From: Lithospermum erythrorhizon
Taxonomy: Eukaryota > Streptophyta > Magnoliopsida > Boraginales > Boraginaceae
Length of the DNA: 64,000 nucleotides
Direction: 5' to 3'
NCBI GenBank assembly: GCA_019722365.1
Contig: JADFUC010001773.1
Location: forward strand, 186,001 to 250,000
The notes below the pieces were generated by a model. It was not told the DNA's origin, did no database searches, and was given only the letters and a program-made list of their open reading frames with translations. Below are positions 25,812 to 36,849 of this stretch, piece by piece. A program made the translations under genes and the position numbers. Numbering within the stretch: the stretch's first letter is position 1; each line of letters opens with the position of its first letter.

Positions 25812-26994
25812 ATGTCTACATTTGTAAACAAAAGAGTTGTCATAATTGGTGGGGGAGTTGCAGGCTCAGTTCTAGCCAAGACTCTTCAAGAACATGCTCA
25901 AGTTTTCTTGATTGATCCAAAAGAGTATTTTGAGATCGCATGGGCAAGTTTGAGATGCATGGTTGAGCCATCTTTTGCAGAAAAAACTCTCATCAATCAT
26001 ACTGAATATGCTTCAAATGCACATATCATCACATCTGCAGCAATCAATATTTCAGAAACTGAAGTCACAACTGCAAATGGCAAAACCATTTCTTATGACT
26101 ACCTAGTAATAGCCACAGGCCATGATGAAAAAACTGAATTCACCAAAACTGAGAAGCTTGGATACTTCAAAGCCAATCAAGAAAAGATCAAATCCACCAA
26201 TTCGATCCTAATTGTTGGGGGAGGGCCAACAGGGGTTGAGCTTGCCGGGGAAATCTCCACAGATTTCCCTGGCAAGAAGGTGACATTGGTACATAGAGGA
26301 TCAAGATTGTTGGAATTTGTTGGGGAGAAAGCTAGCAAAAGAGCCCAAAAATGGCTTTTAAAGAAAAATGTGGAGGTTATCTTGGGAGAGTCGGTAACAA
26401 ACTTGAGCTCAAACACAAATGGTGGCATTTACAAAACCTCTGGAGGAAAATCAATCTCAGCTGATTGCCACTTCCTCTGTACAGGTAAGCAGCGGAGGAA
26501 AATCAAAATTTATGCTCGTCGTAAAATTTAATATATTTTTATTTTCCTTCATTTATTTAATATATTTCGTCTATAAAATTTATGGTCCTGTCACTGCAGG
26601 TAAGCCATTAGCTTCAACATGGTTGAAGGAGACAATGCTTGGAAAAAGCTTGGACAACAAAGGAAGATTAATGGTGGATGAAACTTTGTTAGTTAAAGGG
26701 TACAAAAACATATTTGCAGTTGGAGATATTAATGATGTTAAGGAAATGAAACAAGGGTATTTGGCACAAATGCATTCATTAGTGGTTGCTAAGAGTATTA
26801 AGTCTTTGGTTAATGGAAAGGAGAAGCTTGAAGCTTATAAGGGTGGTGCTCAAATGGCGATTGTTTCACTTGGACGGAAAGATGCGGTGGCGCAAATCTC
26901 CGGTATGACTATGAGTGGGTGGATTCCGGCGAAGATGAAATCAGGGGATATGTTTGTAACCAAGACAAGGAAGACTCTTGGTTTGACTTCTTAG
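25812..26994 (+). CDS. FSP1: FSP1/AIFM2-like FAD-dependent NAD(P)H oxidoreductase, copy 2 (one intron)
   Basis: Paralogue of the gene 2.3 kb upstream in the same orientation and of the same length (355 residues) once spliced. Exon 1 is 25812-26484, the intron is 26485-26599 (GTAAGC donor, TGCAG acceptor) and exon 2 is 26600-26994; the join restores LCTGKPLAST. The intron has ag/gtaag at its left edge and exon 2 itself begins gtaagcc, so the junction looks duplicated; without splicing the frame ends shortly inside the intron. Motifs: VVIIGGGVAGSVLA near the N-terminus, WASLRCMVEP, ILIVGGGPTGVELAGEI, and FAVGDINDVKEMKQGYLAQM in exon 2. No Gly at position 2 and no obvious targeting signal. The pair arose by tandem duplication; both frames are intact, so both are probably functional. 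Confidence 0.93.
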
Positions 26995-28370
26995 TAAAAT
27001 GTGAGGATAATTAAGAAATGATTTATTTCAATTTTTGCATTTATTATTGAGTGAAAAAATGTGACCAAAGTAGTTTTATGGTTTTTCCTTGGTTCATTTT
27101 TGTTTCCAATTTTTGGTGTGTAATTCAATTTTGTGTTTGTAAGTGTTTTCATTCTAAGAAGTAAAGATTTGTATTGCTACTCTCAATGGCATTAACCCTT
27201 TAATTTTTCTACTTATCTTAATTTTTATTTCACCAAACATTGTGTAAATATATAGTTGATCACCTCTATCATTAACCCTTTATTTTTTCACTTATCTTAA
27301 TAGTTTATGTTTTAGATTCATAGTGATCGTCAAATAAATGATTTAACGTTCTTAAATTTTGTGCTTAAGAATTAATCAATGCTCTCCAAACGGCAAGATT
27401 AAAGTAATACTCCATTGATCTCCTTTAAAAGATTATTATGAAAATTGGTTAAATAAGTTTTCTACATATACAAATGCTCAACATACAATTCCCATGGCAT
27501 GTATTACAATTACAAACATAATTATATCATGACGCTTTTCCCTCTACATGACATCTCTCTACACCTGGAGGCAGGAAGCACAAACAATAACATAAATAGG
27601 CCACATACTTGGTGGTTAAAAGTTAAAACCATGCACATTATCAGATTTCCACATTCTTGCTCTCTCAAAGCCACTCAAGATTGTGAAAGATCGATCTCTA
27701 ATGCAGCCCCAAAGACCACGCGAAATAGTTTCTCTCTCACATTTAAAAATGTAAGAGAATAGATCACTATATGTCTCAACTACTACTTAACACAAACGGC
27801 TTAGATAGCTTCTTTTCAAGATGTAAGACGCTCTCTCCTCACGCCATTCCCAACCGACTGGTGATTTCACGACATTGCAGCCCAAAGGCTCTTATACGAA
27901 TTGTATCACTATATGTGCTCCTGTGAGTGCATAAATTCCTAGTGGGATGAACAAGCGAAATTTTTAGGGGGTGGTGTCTTATTTAGTTGAGCTGAAAAAT
28001 ACATTTTTTATTTTGTCCCCTCATTTTAGCTTCTAGCCAGAGTCAATTTAACACGCCTAAGTGGGTAAAGGGCAGGTGCATGCATGTAGTCAAGATCATG
28101 CTTTATTTTATTTTAATTAAAATCGATTAACGTATTAATTATCGACTCCACTAAGTTGCTTTCGTTATTTTAAAATTACCCATGCTTGATTATATTTAAA
28201 ATATTTGTTTTGCCCTTATGTTACCTCATATAGCAGCCTGCGTACAAAAAAATATTTATCAAAAGTTTATTTGCCAAAAATTCCTCCCAAGTACTAATTT
28301 AAAAGGTTGAAACCTTTAGGTGCTTATTTCAAATGATGAAAATAGTTCGGGTGTCAGAATGAAATTTAGC
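26995..28370. other. 3' flank of FSP1 copy 2 and spacer; no gene seen
   Basis: The first 200 bases are presumably the 3' UTR. Frames such as 27499-27762 (87 codons) have no recognisable family content and overlap low-complexity sequence. A short repeated phrase (cattaaccctttaatttttc and cattaaccctttattttttc, near 27190 and 27270) is present. Confidence 0.45.
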
Positions 28371-28893
28371 AAAAAAAAAAGCCTTTAAAACTCTATCGAC
28401 TTAAAATAACTTTGGTGATGTGAAATATACTTCAACCTTTTAGAATGTAAGACGAGAGGTAGGGGGATTGATATTTAAATTTAATATTTAATTAACATTT
28501 GGGTTAGTGTTAAAATTAATATAAATATTTAATTATATTCAAAAAATGCCCCTAAAAGTCTTTCTGTTAAAATAAAATTTCATTAAGCAATTTGAAATAA
28601 AATATAAGATATGAGGCCATTTAACAAGATAATTGTATTAAAGATGAATTTGAAGCTTACATGATAATATAGAATAACAAGAAAATAAGTCAAATAACAA
28701 ATAAGAATTACTCCTACTAAATTTCATACTTTTGCATTACCACTATATTACCAAAAAGTTAAAAGTTAATGTATAGTTAAAACAAAAATAGTGACAAGAA
28801 AAACATGATAGTAAAAAGAGGTATTTTCAGGATTATATATTTAGCCGGATTTAACACCAAGAGTCTTCGTAGTCTTGCTCACAAACAACTTCC
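28371..28893. repeat. Local duplication, unit 1
   Basis: The stretch aaaactctatcgacttaaaa at about 28385, with its neighbourhood to about 28620, aligns to 29490-29750. Its right half (28670-28890, with aataacaaataagaattact) aligns to 30690-30882. Together the two units form a direct duplication in which the second is split by about 0.9 kb. Each unit ends with the 3' end of an FSP1-like gene on the minus strand. Confidence 0.7.
28841..28891 (-). pseudogene. Relic: last 16 codons and stop of a third FSP1-like gene
   Basis: The minus strand reads KLFVSKTTKTLGVKSG and a stop, against DLFVSKTRKTLGVKST at the C-terminus of copy 1. Upstream on the minus strand the similarity stops at once, so only the 3' end survives. 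Orientation is opposite to the two intact genes. Too short to be expressed; it marks a former family member or a captured 3' end. Confidence 0.75.
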
Positions 28894-29489
28894 TTTGCCT
28901 AGTAGCCTCGATTTGGCCGTAGAACTCTGTCACAAGTTCCACTAAGTCCGACTAAGTTTTGAACCCACTGCCAAGTGACTTTAGAACTCTATATAAGTCC
29001 CGATTGCTTCTACCAAAGTTCCGAACCTTCAAAATACAATAGTCGAATTTGGCTTCATATTCTCAATGTTGATGTCAAGATTTTGGTGGTGAACGTTGTT
29101 GGTGATTTAGGAAAAATATCTCAATTTAAGGGCATCGCGGTGCCAGTAATGACGACGCGTTGATAAATGCGACGTGGGCGGCGCAGTTTGGACCATGGTC
29201 CATTTTCGACGGAATTTTCTACAATTTGAAGTTGGAAGTAATAGTTTTATCTAATTTTTAATTAATTTTTGTTATTAGTAGTATTTAAATTAAGGATATA
29301 TGTTTGAAGAGTATCTAAAAGGCAAGTTTTAAGAAATTATACGGTATTTCGAATTTGTTTTGCTAAAATCATTTCATCACACTATGTAAGCAATTTGAAT
29401 ATTGAGGCACATGAAACTTAGTGTACTTAGAGGCACGAAACCCATATTTATATTAGGGGACAATTTGAAACTTATGTAGTATGGGACAA

Positions 29490-30882
29490 AAAAGCCTTTT
29501 AAAACTCTATCGACTTAAAATAACTAAGGATGCTAAATATACTTCAATTTTTAGAATGTAAGCAAGAAATGGGTAATGGTGATTGATATTTAAATTTAAC
29601 ATATAATTAATATTTTAGTAGTGTTAAAAAATAAGTACAACATTACTTATATTAAAAAAATGGCCCAAGAGTCTTTTTGTTAAATCAAAATTTCATCAAC
29701 ATTTGGCATTTAAGTGATAATTTGAACTAAAATATAGTATATAAAGTAATCCAATACGATAATAGTATTCCTCAGATATTAAGATATAATGAGCACGCTG
29801 TAACAATTTTTCTTATCATGTGAAAGAAATGTAACAAAAATTATAAGTGTACCCTGCTAATAAAGAAGAACTTTAATTTTATTATACATAATTTTTTCTT
29901 TTTTCCTCTAGTTTGTGCATTAAATGTTATGAAATTTATGGAATTTCAACCAAGATCTTTAGATAATTATTACTTACCATAAATACAGATAATTTGTGGA
30001 GTGTCATTTTGTTAATTTTCAAAGTTAGATAAATTATGGTTGAAAATTTCTCAATTACTAATTTTTTCTTCGTTATGCTCAATTGGTAGATCTCTTTAAA
30101 ACTCTAAATAAAATATTTATTACTATGTGGATACTTTTGGCAGTGAAAACTAGAGTTTGCCACCATATAATGCCTCCATGAAAAATCAATAAATATAATA
30201 CATATACATTTCTTTAGTGGATAAACTTGGATTGTTTGGTATATAAAAAATATCTGTAGTGTGAAAATAAATTTTAATCTAGTAGAATAATCACACGAAA
30301 TTTTGCATCATTTTTCACTACTAATAAATACACCATATTCATTTTTAACTTCTTCAAAATTTTGAAAATATACAATTTGTAACCTTATTTTTGTATATTA
30401 GATGACCAAGATATTTAGCATGTAAACTTGGATGAATCTAGCAATTAAGATGGCTAATTTAGATCAAGGATAAGGTAAATAATAACTAAATTCTTAATTT
30501 GAGATTCCCAAATCTAAAGATGGAAATTGTATATGGAGTATAATATTTTGGGAGGGCAATATATTTGTTAAAAATTTATTGCGGGTGTATTGTCATTTGA
30601 ATTTTGCTCCTCGCAATATAAAAAAATCGATCTCAAGATTATCGCTAAATTCTTATTAGTATTAGTGATCAATCTCAAACTTACATAATAAAGATAAGTA
30701 TATAACAAGAAAATAAGCCACATAACAAATAACAAATTACTCCGTACTAAATTTCATAATTTCAGACGCTCAATATATCACCAAAAGAAGTTGATATAAA
30801 AGCAATGTTATGACAAGAAAACATTTATATCAATCTTAAAAAAATAGAGTTAAACGCAAAGAATTGTCAGTAGTTTGCGGAC
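29490..30882. repeat. Local duplication, unit 2, split by ~0.9 kb
   Basis: The left part (29490-29750) matches 28371-28620 and the right part (about 30690-30882) matches 28670-28890. The intervening ~29770-30660 has no counterpart in unit 1, so it is either an insertion here or a deletion there. That insert is AT-rich; no terminal repeats or target duplication were identified. Confidence 0.6.
30845..30882 (-). pseudogene. Second, more decayed FSP1 3'-end relic
   Basis: The minus strand (gtccgcaaactactgacaat and onward) aligns base by base with the relic at 28841-28891 (gtgagcaagactacgaagac) at roughly two thirds identity, in the same place within the duplicated unit. The coding frame is lost. 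The call rests mainly on its position inside the duplication. Confidence 0.45.
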
Positions 30883-31095
30883 CCAATCATAGCTGTCAGT
30901 TCTAAGCACAGACAAGAAGAAGAATGATCCTAGATAGCGTAATCCCTAAATTAACTCAGGCCGTTATAATTTAACTACCGCTTCATTTTTTCGGGTCAAA
31001 AAATACAATCAAGAGTTTTCAAGGCTGTTTGTAACGCCGCAAATTACCTCGGCATTGGGTATAAATTCGCTCATTTGGTCTCTAACAATTTAATA

Positions 31096-31673
31096 TAATT
31101 ATTTTTAATTTGTCATATTTGAAAATATCTTCTAGATTAAGATTTTAAGGTATATCTTTAATTTAAAAATATTTTAAACAATTAATGTAATATTAATTTG
31201 AAATATGAATACATTAACTTTGAGTAGAATAATATATTTAATTATGTTGATTATCCTCTATATTTATTATGAAATATTAAATAATTGTTTATTACTGTAC
31301 ATGAAGTATATAAATCATATATATATATATATTGAATATATAAACAAATTATAATAATACATTCTATAATATTAATTTATTTAATTTTACCTATATTTAT
31401 TGAAATGATTTTGAATTTGAAGATATATATACACCAACAAAATAACATCATTCTATAATAAATATTTAATGTAAACATATTTTTATTGAATATTTTATTA
31501 TAAATATAGAGGATAATAAACTTATAATAAAAAATATATTAATTTTACTCAAAGTTAATATATGAAAATATTTCAAAATAATATTATATTAATTATGTTA
31601 AAATATTTAATTTTAATATATAACTCAAAATCTTAATCTAGTGATTTTTTTCAAATATTACAAAGAATTAATA
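31096..31673. repeat. Long AT-rich inverted repeat (fold-back element)
   Basis: The left arm (31096-31271) and right arm (31493-31673) are inverted copies. Matching landmarks are tctagattaagatttt against aaaatcttaatctagtg, acattaactttgagtag against tactcaaagttaata (gapped), and ttatcctctatatttat against ataaatatagaggataat. Arms are about 175 bases with small mismatches, around a loop of about 220 bases. This is consistent with a fold-back MITE; no coding content is present and a target duplication was not identified. Confidence 0.7.
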
Positions 31674-32731
31674 TTGGGCTTGCTACTAGTGATTAAACGG
31701 TAACCACATATACACTAACAAAATCACCATTATATAATAAATTTATACCTTTATCCAATTTAGCCTTTATATCATTAATTACTTTGTACGATGGCAAAGA
31801 CCTCAACCTGTATATTCTGCATTTCAAACTTCTTTCTTTTCCCGAAACTGTCAAGTTGCATTTCATTATTGTTATCACATTACTTGGGGAGGTCAGAGTT
31901 TTAGTTGTTGTGACACTTCCTCTCATTGCGATTTATCTTTAGTTCTCATGCGCCTTAAGCCTGTACATTGAATTCGTTTTTCATGACACCAATTGTTTCT
32001 TGAATATTGTCAGATATATTTTGGAGGGTAAGGAACTGGAATTTTATATGAAGAAGATCCAGAGGAAGAAGGGAAAGAGTGCCGGTGCTGCTTAAACCTA
32101 TCGGCTTTAGCTCTTTTTATGAGGCATGACTTGTTTCTTTGATAGAACTTTGAATTATTATTGTCAGCCTTTTGTCTTATGAGTCTTGTTACTGTTAGAT
32201 GACTTAAATACAGTTGTATTGTTATAGCTTTGTTCATTTTGTTCTTCCTGTTATATTCTATTCTTTCAAATAATCCTCAAACCTATATCTACATGTTATA
32301 ACCCAAACTTAGAACCTATAAGACTATAATATCGGATCCTAATCGTACTCCATACCAACATTTCCAAAATTAAGGTTTGAGTTTTTGATTCAACCACCGA
32401 AGCTGCGGAAACTATCTGAGTCTTTGATCATTCCCACTGCAAGACCACTTCTACCTTTGCATTTTAAAGATTGACCTAAACGTTCTTAAAAATCTGCTAA
32501 TGCTGGTCAATTCCTGTCAGTGAAAATGTACAGAAAGATATCACCATATGCCTAAGTAGCCTACTCCACTTAACACCAATCGAGCTTACTCCACTTAACA
32601 CCAATCGGCTTTGCGGACGCATTCTTACTCAGTTTTAATAAGTCACGCTTTCTCTCCTTACGCGCGCTATCCCAATCTAATTCAGGATTTCTTACATTTT
32701 TCATCGTTAAATGGTGTTTTGGTTACATATG
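31674..32731. other. Spacer; no gene assigned
   Basis: At 31693-31926 both strands are open for about 77 codons, without family resemblance. A 24-base phrase (ctccacttaacaccaatcg core) is tandemly duplicated near 32560-32608. Neither supports a gene call. Confidence 0.4.
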
Positions 32732-33090
32732 TTTTTTTTTTTATCAATATCCAAATATGAAAATGCATTTATTATGTGGAAATTGGGATGATGGATTTGA
32801 TCAAGGCCAATAAGAAATACATGGTTTGGTCCGACTGTTTCATTCAATGACATTTTTATAAAATTTGTTTAGCTAGATTCAATTGCAACATGTCGACCAT
32901 AATTCACATCCACAAACATTCTAACACTTTATCCAACCATTTAAACAAATAACCGTGGGAACATCTTGAATGGCCATTACCATTGCTAATGTACAAAGCA
33001 TGACACCAAAGTGGCAACTACCCTCCACCCCAACATTTACAAAGAATTCGGATCTCGGTAAAAAAGAAAAAGGTTTCTGGGATATAGGCT
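32732..33090. repeat. Dispersed repeat, copy B (pairs with 92-430)
   Basis: Direct-oriented partner of the block at the left edge of the window, with several small indels. It lies on the 3' side of the candidate minus-strand gene at 33587-34272, as copy A lies on the 3' side of the xylosyltransferase. After 33090 the two neighbourhoods diverge. Confidence 0.75.
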
Positions 33091-33586
33091 ATGCGCCAAA
33101 AGACACTAACCATCACCAACTTTCACTCCTGATTTCCATTCCATCACTCAATTATTAACATGCTCTATTCCATCACCCAACTTCCGACAATCGACAAATT
33201 CCACCCGACGTTAAAACGATCGCAAAACAATTAACTCCGTGAGGGGTATTTTAATCTTCAAGATCCATCTGTATTCCTTTTGAGTGATACTTCAGTCCTC
33301 GCTTTGTCTCTATGGCGGCAGAAGCTATTAATTTGGTCTTTATTTAATAAGCTTTAATGCTGAAATCTTTTAGCAACAAATACTGCTGCATAGTTGCAAA
33401 GTTGAAGGATAATAGATTAGCACTAAGTACAACACCACAACCCATGACAATAAAGCACAGATTGTGAAAAGTTATTCACCATTTTCTTCTCTGAGGATAT
33501 TGAATTCTTTGGATAATATGCCAATGTTCTACAATTTTTGAACTGTGAGATTACATATCAGTATTTTGTAAAGAAGAGCTTCTGCT

Positions 33587-34272
33587 TCAGACTCTAATTT
33601 GTGAAATTTCTCTCTCAGCTATCCAGCGAGATTCATCTACAAACCCCCAAGCACCAACAAATACCAATCCATAAAGGTAGATTACTTAAGCCATGTGCAT
33701 AATCCCTTAGGATCTTCCTAAGGTAGATCCTAAGGATTTTTCAATATATACTGTATATTTAGTAGGGTGAAACTTAATTATAAACTAGTAGGGTGAAACT
33801 TAATTATAAACTGGTGAGTATTACAATTTATTACAATCTCTGATTTTATTTTTATTTAAGAATAACATGCCGACTTTTAACTAATGATCCTTAGGCAAAC
33901 AAGACATATACTTGCACTTGTATAAAAAAAAGAGAAGAGAGAATAGATTTATGAGCAAATTACCTTGGGACCTAGGAACGCTCCATATGGGACTCCATTG
34001 AATCCTATGTGATGAGGCTGCAACACAAAAACATTGACATCAAACTATTAGCATATGGCGGACAACTTAGAGCATGAATAATTACTTGATGACCGGATTC
34101 AACTTTTTTGTGAAATAAGGAACATTAGCAAATGGGTCCTACTAGGAATCTCTTTAGAACATGTATGCCAATCCGAACACCGTGTAGTTCTAGTCCCTTG
34201 GTAATAACACTTTCATCTTACTCATAAGCTTCTATAATTAATTACAGATATATAATATGATATGTACATACA
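33587..34272 (-). CDS. Candidate exons of an unrecognised membrane protein (partial, lower bound)
   Basis: Three minus-strand pieces look like exons. One ends at 34272 before gtatgt and reads INAIALLFYDFIHKGPFLVS, a hydrophobic segment; its left border is unclear (beyond about 34330). The second is 34017-33964, a 54-base exon with ttgcag acceptor and AAG/gtaatt donor, reading PHHIGFNGVPYGAFLGPK; it joins the first in phase 0. The third, about 33676-33587, reads LVFVGAWGFVDESRWIAERE and soon stops; its acceptor was not fixed and its phase does not obviously join the second. The product was not recognised. Phase agreement between two exons and the membrane-like composition are the only support; it could be a gene relic. 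Confidence 0.4.
33756..33812. repeat. Short tandem duplication
   Basis: The phrase tagggtgaaacttaattata with its flanks occurs twice in immediate succession. It lies in the presumed intron between two candidate exons. No further significance seen. Confidence 0.7.
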
Positions 34273-34467
34273 GAGACCAGAAAGGGCCCTTTGTGGATGA
34301 AGTCATAGAAAAGAAGAGCAATAGCATTGATTTATTAGTGTTAGGCAAAGAAAATTAACTATGAAATTTACCTTATATGTTAGCAAGCTCAAATAAAGTA
34401 CTGCATGGATATGTGTATAAATAAAGTAATTGCATGGATAAGAATTCTTTGAATTTAAAATGCTTAA

Positions 34468-34850
34468 ACCAAGAATCAAGAATCAAAATCAAGAAACTAT
34501 AACCCAAACTATAGAACTTCCATATAACCCAAACTTCTCCAGAAAAACTCCCATATAATCCAAACTTCCCCAGAAACTCCTTTCACACATCCCTGCCCAG
34601 AAATTGCCAGATATACTTTCTACAAAACTCTAAAGCTACTCAAACTTTTCTTGAATTTATATGTTGAATAAAGAACCAAGAATCAAGAACTATAATCCAA
34701 ACCATAGAGCTCCCATATAACTCCAAACTTCCTCAAAAAAACTCCCAGAAAACTACTGCCATAAACATTTTCTACAAAACTCTAGCTACTCAAACTTCCT
34801 CAAAAACTCCTTTCGCATCACTTCCCAGAAAAATATACTCTTACATTCAA
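34468..34850. repeat. Imperfect tandem duplication, ~205-base unit
   Basis: Units begin at about 34468 and 34676, both with ccaagaatcaagaa, followed by shared phrases (ccatataa, tccaaactt, tttctacaaaactcta, gctactcaaactt, aactcctttc). They have drifted by several indels. No coding content. Confidence 0.65.
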
Positions 34851-34898
34851 CTTTAAGCTACTCACCTTATTGCTTATCAATTATACCACTTTAAGCTA

Positions 34899-35054
34899 AT
34901 GGAAAATGAGCAAGAAACTCATGTATTCTTATCAGGTTCTTTATGCACAAATCAAGAGGACCACAATCATCGTGGAGTGCCCATATACTATGTTGGAGAT
35001 ATTAGAGGATCCAAGAACAACAAATTACAGCCATACTCTATGCTTGGAAACTAA
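34899..35054 (+). CDS. Small open frame, 51 codons, unrecognised
   Basis: A frame beginning MENEQETHVFLSGSLCTNQE and ending in a normal stop; hydrophilic and compositionally more protein-like than the AT-rich frames around it. No family was recognised. It may equally be a chance frame or a gene fragment, since it has no visible promoter and stands next to a tandem repeat. Confidence 0.15.
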   Translation: MENEQETHVFLSGSLCTNQEDHNHRGVPIYYVGDIRGSKNNKLQPYSMLGN

Positions 35055-36849
35055 AGAGTCATTGAATGGTAAATGAATTAGGGACTCATGTCCAAAGTCA
35101 CATGGAGTTTTTGAAAGTTATTTCATAAAACATTTACAAGACTAAAAAATGCATTCCACATTATAAAGACAGATCCTGTCTTGTTCGTGTTACTGCACGG
35201 ATTATCACGATGACAATGAATATAGGGTACTGAGTTAATGTGGGAGCAACCACGCATTTCTTTTGATCCAATGCTCCTACTCTTCAATTGCAAGTATCTG
35301 CCAAGATTTATTCTCTTTTTCCATTAGCAAAGAACGATGAGTTTGTGCGAATGCCCCTATATCCATGAAAGGGGCCAAATGCCCTCATGCCACTACAAGA
35401 TCCAGAATTGTCCCTGATTACTCTTTTGAACATGAAGGGCCAAATGCCCCTATATCCATCCCGGGAAGAGCGGTTATGGCCCCTAACTTGTATCAACCTA
35501 TGTTTTGTCCAAATAATGTAGGATAAAAAATTATTGCAAGCCGGGCGACAAACATACACGATTGAATATCGACTACATCCAGAGAGATTTTTAAATCCGA
35601 CAACCTGCATGTACGGAATGAGAAAGATCAGAAAGAGTTTCCCCTCGCTTCTACTCACACGAAGTTTCGTTGACAAGCAAAAATCAGAAACACGGTAAAA
35701 AGATGCAAGAATAACTGCTAAGAATTCATGATAGTACAATACAGGTCACTTTATGTGATAAAAAAAAAAAAACAAAATTTATGTTAAAAAAAAATTTGGG
35801 AGGGAGAAGTACTGAACGTATTAAAATGTTATATAATTGTTATGCTCCTCCATTCTCCTCGGGGAGAAAGCGGATTTTGTGGTAATCAAAGCACGAAGAA
35901 TGAGCTGCACTGTTTCCTAAGGGAATCAAGTATTTGAGTTCCCAAACAAGAAAAAATAATAAATTCTTCCCCGATTCCCTCAAAACAAACAAACCATAAA
36001 GCCTAAGCTTTTATCTATGACGGCTTAAAAACAAACCATAAAAGCTAAAGTCACAATGAAATAGTTAAAAGGTGAAATTACTACTATGCCCCCTATTCGT
36101 TAGCCAGCGCAGATTTATGGAAAGCCTCATTTAGCCAAATTGTAATTTCAACTCGCAAACTTGAATGGTTAAATCATCCACTCAGAATGCAAGGTGTTAG
36201 TGTGTTGCTTATCCCCGACTAACAATAATCTGCTAAATATCTCTAATCGAATTAATAGGTTATTATTTACTAATTTCAACAATTTGACATGAATAATGGA
36301 CTCTTATTTATAGACATTGATCAAAGTTTCTAAACGTTTACTACGAAATATTCGAAAAGTTTTTATTTTTGAATTTATAGAAACAAAACGATAATGTAAT
36401 TTCAAAATTAGTTTGTTTCCAACAAAACGTCAGATATTTATGTTATTGTCTAGATTATGTGATTTTCTTTTATTTTTTGTTTGATAATATAGCGAATTAT
36501 TATTTTGAGATAAATATTGTAGAATTGTATAGATTATAATTTGTTGATAATAGTAGAATTTGTTACTTTGCAATATCAATTTTAGATCGAAAGTGTATTA
36601 GAATTTTTAATTGCTATCTCGAGACATGCCTTCTACTAGATGTGAGTCTCAATATATTATGAATCTAAAATTTTTCAACGTACGAGATAATTACAATTGT
36701 ATAATAATCTCCGTTTAAATTGAACTTTTACATATATATTCAAATAATACTAATTATGAAAATATTTTATTTCAAAGTCCAAATTTTTATTAAAGTTTAT
36801 TTCAAACATTTTAAATTACATAATATTAATTTTAAAATGTTTTATTGGA
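35055..36849. other. No gene seen
   Basis: A 143-codon minus frame at 35308-35739 was examined and not accepted. It overlaps a repeated phrase (aatgcccctatatccat near 35349 and 35443) and has no family signature. The remainder is AT-rich. Confidence 0.45.

Noticed and set aside
31693..31941. Region open on both strands for about 77-80 codons
   Set aside because: No start codon on the plus strand, no recognisable family on either, and it adjoins a fold-back element.
32395..32425. Phrase aaactatctgag shared with xylosyltransferase exon 3, suggesting a second gene copy
   Set aside because: Only a dozen bases match and the flanks do not encode xylosyltransferase; chance is likely.
35308..35739. 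143-codon minus-strand frame
   Set aside because: It spans a repeated phrase (aatgcccctatatccat twice), has no family resemblance, promoter or splice context, and its composition changes along its length.
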